Below, one piece after another: positions 40,786 to 49,881 of a DNA stretch of 64,000 bases (positions within the stretch are counted from its first letter, which is position 1; every line of letters starts with the position of its first letter). A model generated the notes under the pieces. It was not told the origin of the DNA, did no database searches, and worked only from the letters and a program-made list of their open reading frames with translations. The position numbers were made by a program, and so were the translations under genes. Source of the stretch: Saccharopolyspora rosea (GTDB lineage: Bacteria > Actinomycetota > Actinomycetes > Mycobacteriales > Pseudonocardiaceae); the NCBI RefSeq assembly GCF_025643595.1, contig NZ_CP102826.1, positions 6,448,001 through 6,512,000 on the forward strand. Reading direction: 5' to 3'.

Positions 40786-42648
40786 TCACAGATCGGTGTC
40801 CAGACCGCCCATCACCAGCGGCAGCCGAGCCGGCCCGGACTCGGTGACCCGGACCGGGACGCCCCAGTCCTGCCTGGTGAGCCGGCACGCGGGGTGTTCG
40901 ACCTCCGGGTCGTCGTCGCAGCTGGCGGCCTGGGCGACCACGTGCAGCACGCCGTGCTCGACGCCGTCGGCCAGCACCAGGCGGCGGGTCAGGTCGGTGC
41001 CCACGCCCGCTCCCTCGACGAGCAGGTGCTCGGGCGAGGCGCTGACCTCCAGGCGCGTCGACGGCCCGTAGCGGTCGTCGAGCTTGGTGCCGGGCGGCGG
41101 GGTGAACACCACGGCGAGCTCCACCTCGCCCCGCCCGATCTCCGTGTCGGGCCGCTTGACCTGCTGCGACGCGCCTTCCACCAGCCGCGCGGCGACACCG
41201 GGCGGCACCGGCCGCTCCAGCCGGTGCGCGGCCGAGGCCACCACGACGAGCTCGCCGTCGAGCACCGCCGCTCCGGACGGCTCGGCGACGTCGGTGGCCA
41301 GCGTGGACACCTCGTCGGTCGCCGGTTCGTAGCGGCGGATCGCGCCGTTGTAGGTGTCGCACACCGCGACCGAACCGTCCGGCAGCACGGCCACGCCCAA
41401 CGGGTGCTGGAACAGCGCCCGGTCGGCGGGCCCGTCGGCGTGCCCGAAGTCGAACAGCCCCTTCCCGACGGCCGTGCGCACGGCGAAGCCGCCCGCGTCG
41501 GTGGCCGCCACCCAGCGCAGCGCGGACGTCTCGGCGTCGACCAGCCACAACCGCTCGCCGTCGGCGGCGAGTCCGGACGTCTGCGCGAAGAACGCCTCCT
41601 CGGCGTCGCCGTCCCGCAGGCCCTCGACGGTCGTCCCGGCGAACCGCCGCACCCGTCGGGCGACCGGGTCGAACAGGCCGAGCGTGTGGTTGCCCGCCAT
41701 GGCGATCACGACGCCCCCGGCCGGCTCCCACCAGGCGACGTCCCACGGGCTGGTGAGCGGGACGTCGAGCGCGGGACCGGAGTCCGCGCCGTCGCGCCAC
41801 TGCTCACCGGTCCCGGCCAGCGTGCTGACCCGCCCGTCGGAGAGCCGCACCCCGCGCAGCAGGTGGTTCACGGTGTCGGCGACCACGACGTCGTACCCGA
41901 CCCGCGAGGCGACGTGCTCCGGCAGCACCGCGAGGCCACCGGGCTCGGCGAACGAGGCGCCCTCCGGCGCCCCGTCGGCCCGCCCGCGCGCGCCGGAACC
42001 GATCCGCCGGACCACCGTCTCGCCGTCTGCGGCGAACTCGACCAACGAGTGGTTCGCCGAGTCCGACACCAGCAGGTTCCCGTCCGCGAGCGGGACGACC
42101 TCGCCCGGGAAGCGCAGCGTGGTGTCCGGTTCCTCCGGCGGCACGTACGGGCCGTCACCGCGGTGCAGCGTCCCCTTCGCGTCGTGCTCGGCGACCACCT
42201 CGGCGAGGACGCTGCGCAACGCCTCGACGTGCCCCTCACCGGCGGCGACGTGCACGACGTAGCCCTCGGGGTCGACGACGACCAGGGTCGGCCACGCCTT
42301 GACGGCGTAGTTCTGCCACGTCGTCAGCTCCGGGTCGTCGAGCACCGGGTGGTGCACCGAGTACCGCTCGACGGCCGCGGCCACGGCCGCCGGATCGGCC
42401 TCGTGCTCGAACTTCGGCGAGTGCACCCCGACGACCACCACCTCGTCGGCGAACTCCTCCTCCAACGGGCGCAGCTCGTCGAGCACGTGCAGGCAGTTGA
42501 TGCAGCAAAACGTCCAAAAGTCCAAAATTAGACACTTGCCCCGGAAGTCCTTGAGTCGGAGCTCCCGGCCGCCGGTGTTCAACCACCGACGACCGACCAG
42601 CTCGGGGGCACGGACACGGGCACGTCGCTGCTGCTGCTCGACACTCAC
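40786..42648 (-). CDS. NHL-repeat protein with N-terminal thioredoxin-like domain (NHLRC2-like)
   Basis: 620 residues. The N-terminal domain has LILDFWTFCCINCLHVLDEL, a thioredoxin/TlpA-like fold with a CCxxC active site, then a six-bladed NHL propeller (GNLLVSDSANHSLVEF, VVADTVNHLLRGV, VAVCDTYNGAIRRY) and a C-terminal beta domain. No signal peptide is present, so it acts in the cytoplasm. The fusion matches animal NHLRC2 and bacterial homologues of unknown substrate. GTG at 42648 is preferred; GTG at 42666 adds six residues. It follows no obvious partner gene. Confidence 0.84.
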   Translation of the reverse strand: MSVEQQQRRARVRAPELVGRRWLNTGGRELRLKDFRGKCLILDFWTFCCINCLHVLDELRPLEEEFADEVVVVGVHSPKFEHEADPAAVAAAVERYSVHHPVLDDPELTTWQNYAVKAWPTLVVVDPEGYVVHVAAGEGHVEALRSVLAEVVAEHDAKGTLHRGDGPYVPPEEPDTTLRFPGEVVPLADGNLLVSDSANHSLVEFAADGETVVRRIGSGARGRADGAPEGASFAEPGGLAVLPEHVASRVGYDVVVADTVNHLLRGVRLSDGRVSTLAGTGEQWRDGADSGPALDVPLTSPWDVAWWEPAGGVVIAMAGNHTLGLFDPVARRVRRFAGTTVEGLRDGDAEEAFFAQTSGLAADGERLWLVDAETSALRWVAATDAGGFAVRTAVGKGLFDFGHADGPADRALFQHPLGVAVLPDGSVAVCDTYNGAIRRYEPATDEVSTLATDVAEPSGAAVLDGELVVVASAAHRLERPVPPGVAARLVEGASQQVKRPDTEIGRGEVELAVVFTPPPGTKLDDRYGPSTRLEVSASPEHLLVEGAGVGTDLTRRLVLADGVEHGVLHVVAQAASCDDDPEVEHPACRLTRQDWGVPVRVTESGPARLPLVMGGLDTDL

Positions 42649-42730
42649 GCCCGGAGTCAACAACACCGGTCCGAGGGGTGTTCCGACGGGTGCGGCCGCC
42701 CGAGTCGATCCTCACTCGTCAGGTCGATAG

Positions 42731-42925
42731 CGGCCGTCGCGGAGCAGTTGCGATGCCTACGACGATCACGGCCTGCGCAGCCTCGACGCGGTCCACCTCG
42801 CCACCGCTCACGTCCTCGGTGGCACCAGTGGCGAGGAGCTCACCTTCGTCACCTACGACCGGCGCCTGCTCGCATCGGCCGAACGCCTCGGCTTCAGCAC
42901 CGCGAGCCCCGGTCAGGGTTCGTGA
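42731..42925 (+). pseudogene. C-terminal remnant of a VapC-like PIN-domain toxin
   Basis: Frame 42731-42925 reads [12 protein letters not shown], then [19 protein letters not shown], the C-terminal half of PIN-domain RNases with two of the acidic residues. An in-frame TAG at 42728 and the lack of a start codon show that the N-terminal half is missing, and no antitoxin gene precedes it. It is a decayed toxin-antitoxin locus. Confidence 0.7.
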
Positions 42926-43096
42926 GCCGTCAGTTCGGCCTGGACAGGATTTCGTCGCGGAAGCTCCCGGAGGCCGCGCCGAGCGGCTGCCGGGCGCTGC
43001 GCCCGCCGCTGCCGTCGGCGCTCGTCGCGGCGGACCGCAGGTTCCGGTCCGGCGGCGCGTCACGGGGGCGCCACCGGACGCCGACGGGTCGTCCGG

Positions 43097-43201
43097 TCAG
43101 TCGCGGCGGTGGTGTCTCGCCGCGCGGCGGTCGCCGACGTAGAAAGCGGTGGCGGCCATCGTCGGCACCAGGGTGCCGATCAGGACGATCACGGCTTCCA
43201 T
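43097..43201 (-). CDS. Small membrane protein (34 aa)
   Basis: ATG at 43201 follows GAGGAGGGAG at 3-4 nt, an excellent Shine-Dalgarno. The 34-residue product starts MEAVIVLIGTLVPTMAATAF and ends in an Arg/His-rich tail, a single membrane helix with a basic end. No family recognised. The upstream region to 43545 holds a hairpin and a palindrome but no other gene. Confidence 0.55.
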   Translation of the reverse strand: MEAVIVLIGTLVPTMAATAFYVGDRRAARHHRRD

Positions 43202-43332
43202 CGGCTCCCTCCTCAATGCGTGTCGGGCTTCACGGGGCATGGCGGAACGACCCCGCGGACGGGGGCGTTGATCCGTTCGGAGATCTGGTGGGCCGAGCGG
43301 CCCGGGATCCGGGGACGTCCGGAATTGGAAAG

Positions 43333-43375
43333 CCCCGCGATGCTGCCAGGTCGGGGGTCCGACAGCACCGCGGGG
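43333..43375 (-). terminator. Hairpin downstream of the 578-aa gene
   Basis: CCCCGCG-A-TGCTG (43333-43345) pairs with CAGCA-C-CGCGGGG (43363-43375), one mismatch. It lies 170 nt beyond the stop of the gene ending at 43546. Confidence 0.55.
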
Positions 43376-43414
43376 TCATCCTCAATATCGACGCACCACC
43401 GGCTGTCGTTACAC

Positions 43415-43430
43415 ACACACCAAGGTGTGT
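43415..43430. promoter_or_regulatory. Palindrome ACACACC-AA-GGTGTGT
   Basis: Perfect 7-bp arms with a 2-bp centre, in a gene-free gap 215 bp upstream of the 34-aa gene. It cannot form a hairpin because the loop is too short, so a protein-binding site is more likely. Confidence 0.35.
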
Positions 43431-43545
43431 CCTACGTCACTGAAGACTGCTGGAACGGTCTGATGTTTCCGCAGGTCACGGTAGGGCATCCGGGCACCGG
43501 TACGCCACCGCTGGCGTCAGCCGCACGGGTAATGCCGAGTTGCAA

Positions 43546-45282
43546 TCAGCACCCCACGCGCTCCAGGCAGCGCCGGGCCGCGGCCGCGATCTCCGCGTCG
43601 GGGTGGTGGCGGGCGATGGTGTCCAGGACCTCGGGGGCCTGGGCGTGGCCCGCGGTCGGGACGCGTTCGAGCAGGTCGAGCTGTTCGGCCGCGGAGTGGC
43701 GGCGGAGTTCCGCGAGCAGCAGGTGCGGGGCGTCCGAGGCCGCCAGGCCGTCCAGCGCGACCCACACCTCGTCCTCGGGGCGGGCCACGTCGTCGGACGC
43801 GCCGCGGGCCTGCAACCACACGCGGGCGGCCGGACCCACCACCGGGTCGTCCGCCAGGCCGCGCACCGCGGCCACCCCGTCGTCGCCGGTGCGTTCCAGC
43901 AGCCACAGCGCGGTCAGGCGCAGCGACGGGTCGTCCACGCGGCGCAGCAGCGCCGCCAGTTCCGCGGCGGCGTCCGGCGCGCCCCGGTGCGCGATCCACG
44001 CCGGGACCAGCTCGGCCAGCACGTCCGGGGAGCACTCCGGGACCAGCAGGGCCAGCAGCTCCGCCGGTCGCGGAACCAGGTCGGCGACCTCGGGGACCAG
44101 GAAGCCGAAGGCGCGCAGCGAACCGCGGGCCGCCCAGACCCCCGCGGACAGCAGTTCGACCATGGTGGGGTCCGGGTCGGCCGGGACCAGCTCGGCGATC
44201 TCCGCGAGCACGTCCGGCGCCGTCGTCTCGTAGCGGCGGAGCGCGCCCATCGACTCCCACTGGTCGACGATCCGGGTCACCGCGCGGTGCACCGCCTGCC
44301 GGGACGTCCCGTCCAGCACCCGGCACGCCAGGTCGGTCACCAGTTCCAGCGGGACCGCGTCCGCGTGCGGGTACAGGGCGCACAGCACCGCCTGCACCAC
44401 CTCGACGAAGTCCTCGGAGTCGAGCTCCCCGTCGTCGGTGAAGCCGTCCAGCAGCACGAAGCTCTGCCACAGCCTGCTCCACAGCAGGTCCGGCTCGGCC
44501 GACAGCGGACGCGCCAGCAGCGTCGGCACCAGGCGGTCGTGGACCCGGCGCAGCAGGTGCGCCTCGCGCGCCCACTCGACCAGCAGCCCGGCCGTGAACC
44601 GGTCCACCGACAGCCGCGCCGCCAGTCCGTCCACATCGGACTCCCGGGGCACCGGGCGGCCTTCGCCCACCCAGTCCAGGACCGCGCGGATCCGGTGCAG
44701 CAGCGGGCAGTCGGCCGCGGTCGCGGCGTGCGGTTCCTCCTCGGCGACGGCGACCGGCGGCAGCCACACCGCCGGAGCGTCGTCCGCCTGCTCGGCGGCG
44801 CCCTCCTCGTCGACCTCCACCGCCCCCTCGTCGACCGCGGCGAGGAACTCCGCCACCCGCGCGTCGTCGGCGGGGTCGACGCCGCACTCGCGCATCGCCG
44901 CGGACCAGGACTTCTCCGGGCCCCAGCTCGCCGGGTCGGCCATCGCCGCGAGGAAACCGGGCACCGCCCGGTCGATCGCCCGGTGCAGCGCGCCGACCGG
45001 GCTCGGCGACGACAGCAGGCCCTCGCCCGCCAGGAAGTCCACCCACGAGTGCAGGAACTCCGGTACCGCCGACCAGTCCGCGACGACCAGCCGCCGCGGG
45101 GCGACCTCCAGCAGGAAGCGCTCCAGGTCCTCCTCGGTCCACCAGGCGAGCAGGCCGTCCCGGGCGAACCGGTCCTCCAGCAGGCAGTCCAGCGGTTCCG
45201 CCGCGCCGCCGAACCGCTCCGCCAGCTCGGCGCGGGCGGCCTCGAAAGCGTCCACATCCCCGTGCGGGAAGACCGTGCGCAT
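43546..45282 (-). CDS. Hypothetical protein with C-terminal HEAT-like helical repeats (578 aa)
   Basis: 578 residues, soluble, acidic, very rich in Ala, Leu, Glu and Asp. The C-terminal 180 residues form paired helices of the type ELAALLRRVDDPSLRLTALWLLER and ARVWLQARGASDDVARPEDE, resembling HEAT repeats. The N-terminal half has no recognised domain; a low-complexity acidic stretch (VEVDEEGAAEQADD) lies near residue 160. ATG at 45282 follows GAGGAGGAG at 3 nt. It is transcribed alone. A scaffold or binding role is guessed from the repeats only. Confidence 0.65.
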   Translation of the reverse strand: MRTVFPHGDVDAFEAARAELAERFGGAAEPLDCLLEDRFARDGLLAWWTEEDLERFLLEVAPRRLVVADWSAVPEFLHSWVDFLAGEGLLSSPSPVGALHRAIDRAVPGFLAAMADPASWGPEKSWSAAMRECGVDPADDARVAEFLAAVDEGAVEVDEEGAAEQADDAPAVWLPPVAVAEEEPHAATAADCPLLHRIRAVLDWVGEGRPVPRESDVDGLAARLSVDRFTAGLLVEWAREAHLLRRVHDRLVPTLLARPLSAEPDLLWSRLWQSFVLLDGFTDDGELDSEDFVEVVQAVLCALYPHADAVPLELVTDLACRVLDGTSRQAVHRAVTRIVDQWESMGALRRYETTAPDVLAEIAELVPADPDPTMVELLSAGVWAARGSLRAFGFLVPEVADLVPRPAELLALLVPECSPDVLAELVPAWIAHRGAPDAAAELAALLRRVDDPSLRLTALWLLERTGDDGVAAVRGLADDPVVGPAARVWLQARGASDDVARPEDEVWVALDGLAASDAPHLLLAELRRHSAAEQLDLLERVPTAGHAQAPEVLDTIARHHPDAEIAAAARRCLERVGC

Positions 45283-45509
45283 GACTCCTCCTCGAACTCG
45301 ATCACCGGGGAGCTCCGAGGTTAGGGATCGCCGTCCGCTCGCCCGCGCAGCCCGCCCGGGGTTCGGACCCCGTGTCGGCTCACTCGGAAGAGTGATACGG
45401 ACGCGGACTTCGGTACGCGCATCGGTACATGTCCCGCCCCGGACACCAGGGTCTTAGGTCCACACTTCGGACGTTCGGTCACGAAGCACCGGACCCCCGA
45501 AGGGAAACG

Positions 45510-45737
45510 GTGGGCCCGCGAAGCCCGCGGCAGGCCCACCCGGCCGACCCACTCACCTGGGCTCGCGCCGACCACCGACGTCCCCACAACGGCATGTGGA
45601 AAGAGGGAGGAGGTATCCACCGGGCCGAGCGGCGGCCACGTGCCCCAGACGCCGCCAGCTCGGCACTCCCCTCAGCGGAGCGGGTGCCACCCGTCCGACG
45701 AGGCGGCGCCAGGAAGCCGCCGCACCCGCTCCGCTGA
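45510..45737 (+). promoter_or_regulatory. Gene-free leader with three strong hairpins
   Basis: The 490-bp gap between divergent genes carries GTGGGCC/GGCCCAC (45510-45516, 45533-45539), a compound stem with GCCGAGC/GCTCGGC and GGCGG/CCGCC (45625-45665), and a perfect 16-bp stem (45672-45687 with 45722-45737) enclosing GGCGGC/GCCGCC. The last ends 36 bp before the 134-aa gene. It may be a structured 5' leader or attenuator. No known riboswitch consensus was recognised. Confidence 0.5.
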
Positions 45738-45773
45738 CACATGCCGACACCCGCAACGCTCTCCCCAAGGACG

Positions 45774-46178
45774 ATGGACCACAGCACGCAGTACCGCTCC
45801 TACGGCTGGTGGGTGGAACCCGACCACCGCACCGGAAATCCGACCCTCATCGTCGGCGGGCGCGTCAGCGCCGTGCTCGTGCCCGCCGACTGGGCGCACG
45901 ACGTCCAGCACGTGCTGACCGTGCACCTGCTCGCCGGACCCGCGCTGGTGGTGGGCGACCACTGGCTGCTGCTCACCCAGCCCGACGGCGACCGGGTGGT
46001 GCCGGACGACCTCACCTCGGCCGGCGTCACGGGCGTGCGCGCGGGGCGCCGCCTCGCGCTGCCGCCGCCGGACGACACCCGGTGGGTGCGCGGCCCGCAC
46101 CACGCCGCCCCGCCGTGGCAGGCCGTCGTCTCGGCGGCCCGCCGCGCCCGGGCACGTCCGCTCGGCCTGACCGCCTGA
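45774..46178 (+). CDS. Conserved hypothetical protein (134 aa)
   Basis: 134 residues, soluble. Blocks YGWWVEPDHRTGNPTLIVGG and VVGDHWLLLTQPDGDRV suggest a small alpha/beta fold seen in Pseudonocardiaceae proteins of unknown function. ATG at 45774 has AAGGA close upstream; ATG at 45741 is possible but has no Shine-Dalgarno. Its TGA abuts the stop of the converging LuxR gene (TGATCA, 46176-46181). A structured leader precedes it. Confidence 0.55.
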   Translation: MDHSTQYRSYGWWVEPDHRTGNPTLIVGGRVSAVLVPADWAHDVQHVLTVHLLAGPALVVGDHWLLLTQPDGDRVVPDDLTSAGVTGVRAGRRLALPPPDDTRWVRGPHHAAPPWQAVVSAARRARARPLGLTA

Positions 46179-48485
46179 TCACTCCGCCGACTGCTCGGCC
46201 ACCCACGCGGAGATCTGGGCTCGGGACGTGAACCCGAGCTTGGCCAGGATGTGCTCGATGTGGCTGTCCGACGTCCGCTTGGCGATCACCAGCTGCTCGG
46301 CGATCTGCCGGTTCGACAGGCCCTGGGCGACCAGCCGCGCCACCTGCCGCTCCCGCGGGGTCAGCGCAACCGGCGCCCGCGCGTCCGAATACGCCTCCTG
46401 CTGCTCACCGAGCGCGTGGCGGACCGCGTCGTCCAGGCCGAACGCCGCTCCCCGCAGCCGCGCCGAGCGCAGCTCCGCGGCGGACAACCGCTGCCTCGCC
46501 CGCGCCTCGGCGTCGGCGTGCCAGGACAGGTACGGCTCGACCCCGAACAGGTGCGCGCCGAGCGGCTGCCACAGCTTCTCCACCGCGGTGAGCAACCGGA
46601 CCGCGGACGCCGCCCGCCCGCGCGACGCCTCCACCCACGCCACCACCTCGACGGCGGTCACGATCCCCATGACATCGCCGAACAGCCGCTTCACCCGCAA
46701 CGCCGCGTGCAGCAGCGCCACCGCCCCCGCCACGTCGCCCTGGCGCCAGCGGACGAGACCGAGCACCGTCTCGGCCCACGACCGGGCCGACAGCTCGCCG
46801 TGCTCCTCGCAGATCTCCCGGCACCGCTCGCACAGCTCCACCGCCCGCTCGAAGTCCCCGGCGAACACCGCCAGCAGCGCCCGGTTCGGCAGGCTCAGCA
46901 CCGCCATGCCGTCGTGCCGCAGCAGCTCCTCGCCGCGCAGCGCTTCGTCCAGCTGTTCCACGGCGGCCCGTTGGTCGTTGCCGAGCAGCTCGACCGTCCC
47001 GGCGGTGTGCGCGAGCGAGGCCAGCACGTCGCGGGCCTCGGTGTCCTCGGCCGTCGCCCGCGCCTCCGCGAGCAGCGCCCGCGCCGTCCGCGTGTCCCCC
47101 TGCAACCCGCTGACCAGCCCGCCCACCGCCAGCGCGCGGGCCCGCTCGCGCGTCGGCTCGGGTGCGACGCGCGCCGCGCCGTCCAGCCAGCGGCGGCCGT
47201 CGCGCAGCGAGCCGTCCGCGACCCACAGGAACCGCAGCGCGGCCGCCATCCGCAGCCCCTCCTGGCCCTCACCGGGCTCGGTGAGGCAGAAGTCCAGCGC
47301 GGCGGCCAGGTTCTCCCGCTCGTGGCGCAACCGCGTCAGCCACTCCACCTGGTTCGGCCCGAGCCACTCCGCGTCCACGTGCTCGGCCAGCATCAGGTAG
47401 TGGTCGCGGTGCCGACGCCGCAGCGCGAGTTCCCTCCCGCCACCGCCGAGCCGCTCCCGGCCGTACTCGCGGATCGTCTTCAGCAACCGGTACCTGGCGC
47501 GGGCGTCGTTGCGGTCCTCCCTGGTCAGCACGGATTTGTCGACCAGCCCGGCGATCCCGCCGAACACCTCCTCCGCAGCCACCCCGTCGCCGACGCACAC
47601 GTCCTCGGCCGCGTCCATCTCGAAGCCACCGGAGAACACCGACAGCCGCGCCCACAGCGCCCGCTCGACCGGCGAGCACAGGTCGAAGCTCCACTCGACG
47701 GCCGCCCGCAGCGTCCGGTGGTGGGGTGCCGCACTGCGGTCGCCGGTGGTCAGCAGCCGGTACCGGTCGGCGAGGCGGTCCAGGATCTCCTCCACCGACA
47801 GGGAACGCATCCACACCGCGGCCAGCTCGATCGCCAGCGGCAACCCGTCGAGCTGCTGGCACAACCGGACCACCAGCGCCTCGTTGCCGGGACCGACCGC
47901 GAAGCCGGGCAGCATCGCCGCCGCGCGGTCGGCGAACAGCTCCAGCGACTCGGCCCCGACGGTCCGCTGCACCACGTTGCCCTGCCGGTCCAGGCGCGGC
48001 ACCGACATCGGCGGCACCGGCCACATCTGCTCCCCGGCGATGCCCAGCGGCGACCGGCTGGTCACCAGGACCCGCAGCTCCGGCGCCGCGTCCAGCAGCT
48101 GCCGCACCAGCGGCCCGCAGCCGTCCAGCAGGTGCTCGCAGCCGTCCAGCAACAGCAACGTCCGTCGTCCGGCGAGGTGCGCGGTGAGCGCGTCCTCCGG
48201 CCCGGACGACTGCTCGCGCAGCCCCAGGCTCGCCGCCAGCACGCCCGCGATCTGCTCGGACTCGGTGACCTTGGCCAGTTCCACCAGCCACACGCCGCCC
48301 GGGAACGCCCGGCGCAGATCCCGCGCGACCCGGCAGGCCAGCCGGGACTTGCCGACCCCGGCCACGCCGGTCAGGGTCACCAGCCGGGACTCCGACAGAA
48401 GCCGTTTGACCTGCGCTATCGCGTCGCGGCGGCCCACGAAGCTCGTGAGGTCGTCGGGAAGCCAGCCCACCCGTCGGGTTGTCAT
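46179..48485 (-). CDS. NB-ARC/TPR/LuxR-type large transcriptional regulator
   Basis: 768 residues. Residues about 15-320 form a STAND ATPase: P-loop TLTGVAGVGKSRLA, Walker B TLLLLDGCEHLL and GLPLAIELAA. A helical, TPR-like region follows (about 330-660), and a C-terminal LuxR HTH starts LTPRERQVARLVAQGLSN. Such regulators sense ligands through the repeats and often sit in or near secondary-metabolite clusters. ATG at 48485 has GGGTGG upstream; GTG at 48500 is an alternative. No adjacent metabolic cluster is visible, so its target is unknown. Confidence 0.88.
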   Translation of the reverse strand: MTTRRVGWLPDDLTSFVGRRDAIAQVKRLLSESRLVTLTGVAGVGKSRLACRVARDLRRAFPGGVWLVELAKVTESEQIAGVLAASLGLREQSSGPEDALTAHLAGRRTLLLLDGCEHLLDGCGPLVRQLLDAAPELRVLVTSRSPLGIAGEQMWPVPPMSVPRLDRQGNVVQRTVGAESLELFADRAAAMLPGFAVGPGNEALVVRLCQQLDGLPLAIELAAVWMRSLSVEEILDRLADRYRLLTTGDRSAAPHHRTLRAAVEWSFDLCSPVERALWARLSVFSGGFEMDAAEDVCVGDGVAAEEVFGGIAGLVDKSVLTREDRNDARARYRLLKTIREYGRERLGGGGRELALRRRHRDHYLMLAEHVDAEWLGPNQVEWLTRLRHERENLAAALDFCLTEPGEGQEGLRMAAALRFLWVADGSLRDGRRWLDGAARVAPEPTRERARALAVGGLVSGLQGDTRTARALLAEARATAEDTEARDVLASLAHTAGTVELLGNDQRAAVEQLDEALRGEELLRHDGMAVLSLPNRALLAVFAGDFERAVELCERCREICEEHGELSARSWAETVLGLVRWRQGDVAGAVALLHAALRVKRLFGDVMGIVTAVEVVAWVEASRGRAASAVRLLTAVEKLWQPLGAHLFGVEPYLSWHADAEARARQRLSAAELRSARLRGAAFGLDDAVRHALGEQQEAYSDARAPVALTPRERQVARLVAQGLSNRQIAEQLVIAKRTSDSHIEHILAKLGFTSRAQISAWVAEQSAE

Positions 48486-48514
48486 GGTGACCACCCGCAC
48501 TCACCGAACACCAC

Positions 48515-48813
48515 TCACCTCGGAGTGTAGGCCCCGTCACACCCGGGCAGCGGCACTCCGCGCCACCGGTCGCGCAGCGCGGCCACCCGGAACGTGCGGC
48601 GGTTGGCCAGCGGCGACACGCCGATCGCGGCGTGCAGGTGCTGCCGCAACGACGCGGCGGTGCGGAAACCGACCCGGGATCGCGATCTGGTCCGGACTCC
48701 AGGAGGTGCCTCGCCAGCGCCACGGCTGCTGGATCAGCCACCTCCCCGGGCTCGTCCCGGAACCGGCGGGCGAACGTCCGCACGCCCATCCGCGCGTGCT
48801 CGGCGAGTCTGGC
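48515..48813 (-). pseudogene. Decayed AraC/GlxA-type regulator, C-terminal HTH remnant
   Basis: Reading leftwards from 48813: ARLAEHARMGVRTFARRFRD is the first HTH of AraC-family proteins. After frame changes come WLIQQ, VALARHLLES, DQIAI and VGFRTAASLRQHLHAAIGV with SPLANRRTFR, the second HTH. At least three frameshifts and a TAG just upstream of 48813 break it. Its head points at the NADP-dependent oxidoreductase gene at 48869, which it may once have regulated. Confidence 0.78.
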
Positions 48814-48868
48814 CTACGTCAACGGCAGGTGCTTTTCGACCCCTCGCGCCCCGGGGCAACCTGGAGCC

Positions 48869-49813
48869 ATGAGCACAACGATGCGAGCGATCAGCCAGGA
48901 CGTCCTCGGCGGACCCGAGGTCCTCAGGGAAGTGGAGCTGCCCCGACCCGAACCGGGCATCAGCGAACTGCTGGTGCGGGTCCGCGCCGCGGGCGTCAAC
49001 CCGACCGACTGGAAGCACCGCGCCTCGGGCATGTTCCTCGGGCAGCCGCCCTTCGTCCTCGGCTGGGACGTCTCCGGAGTGGTCGAGGAGATCGGCCGCG
49101 GGGTGACCCTGTTCAAACCAGGTGACGAAGTCATGGGCATGCTGCCGTACCCGCACGGGGTCGGTTCGCACGCCGAGTACGTCACCGCTCCCGCGCGCGC
49201 CTTCGCCCCCAAACCGTCCGATGTGGACCACGTGCGCGCCGGCGCCGTCCCGCTCGCCGCGCTGACCGCCTGGCAGGCCCTGGTGGACACCGCCCGGCTC
49301 GAACCCGGCCAGCGGGTGCTCGTGCACGCCGCCGCCGGGGGCGTGGGCCACTTCGCCGTCCAGATCGCCAAGGCGCGCGGCGCGCACGTGATCGGCACCG
49401 CCAGCGCCGCCAAGCACGACTTCCTGCGCGGCCTCGGCGCCGACGAACTCGTCGACTACCGCGAGACCGACTTCGCCGAGGCCGTCCGCGACGTCGACGT
49501 CGTGCTGGACACGATCGGCGGCGAGACCCGCACGCGCTCGCTGCGCACGCTGCGCAGCGGCGGAACGCTGGTGTCGATCCTGCCCACCGGCCGCCGGGAA
49601 CTCGTGGCCGCCGCCGAAGCCCGCGGCGTGCGCGGCGAGGAACTCGTCGTCGAGGCCGACCACGCGGGCATGACCGCGATCGCCGACATGGTCGCCGACG
49701 GCACGCTCGTCCCGACCATCGCCGCCACCTTCCCGCTCGCCGAAGCCGCCAAGGCCCACGAACTCGGCGAGACCGGCCGCACCACCGGCAAGATCGTCCT
49801 CGTCGTGGACTGA
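48869..49813 (+). CDS. NADP-dependent quinone oxidoreductase-like protein (zinc-free MDR)
   Basis: 314 residues of the zinc-independent medium-chain reductase family. GVNPTDWKHRASG and FVLGWDVSGVVEEIG form the catalytic domain; VLVHAAAGGVGHFAVQIAKARGA is the Rossmann AAxGGVG motif for NADPH; DTIGGETRTRSL and GKIVLVVD end the fold. It probably reduces quinones or enals. ATG at 48869 has TGGAG at 3 nt. It lies directly beside the AraC remnant, whose loss may have left it constitutive. Confidence 0.88.
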   Translation: MSTTMRAISQDVLGGPEVLREVELPRPEPGISELLVRVRAAGVNPTDWKHRASGMFLGQPPFVLGWDVSGVVEEIGRGVTLFKPGDEVMGMLPYPHGVGSHAEYVTAPARAFAPKPSDVDHVRAGAVPLAALTAWQALVDTARLEPGQRVLVHAAAGGVGHFAVQIAKARGAHVIGTASAAKHDFLRGLGADELVDYRETDFAEAVRDVDVVLDTIGGETRTRSLRTLRSGGTLVSILPTGRRELVAAAEARGVRGEELVVEADHAGMTAIADMVADGTLVPTIAATFPLAEAAKAHELGETGRTTGKIVLVVD

Positions 49814-49881
49814 CCGGTCGCCGCGCGGGCCGGGCGCGGCCGAGGTCCGAGAACCACCGCTGGCGCCCCGGCGCTGAACGC

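Noticed and set aside
42926-43096. Possible further toxin or antitoxin coding sequence next to the PIN remnant.
   Set aside because: No frame on either strand in this stretch shows an antitoxin-like HTH or ribbon-helix-helix pattern; only Arg/Ala-rich shadow frames exist.
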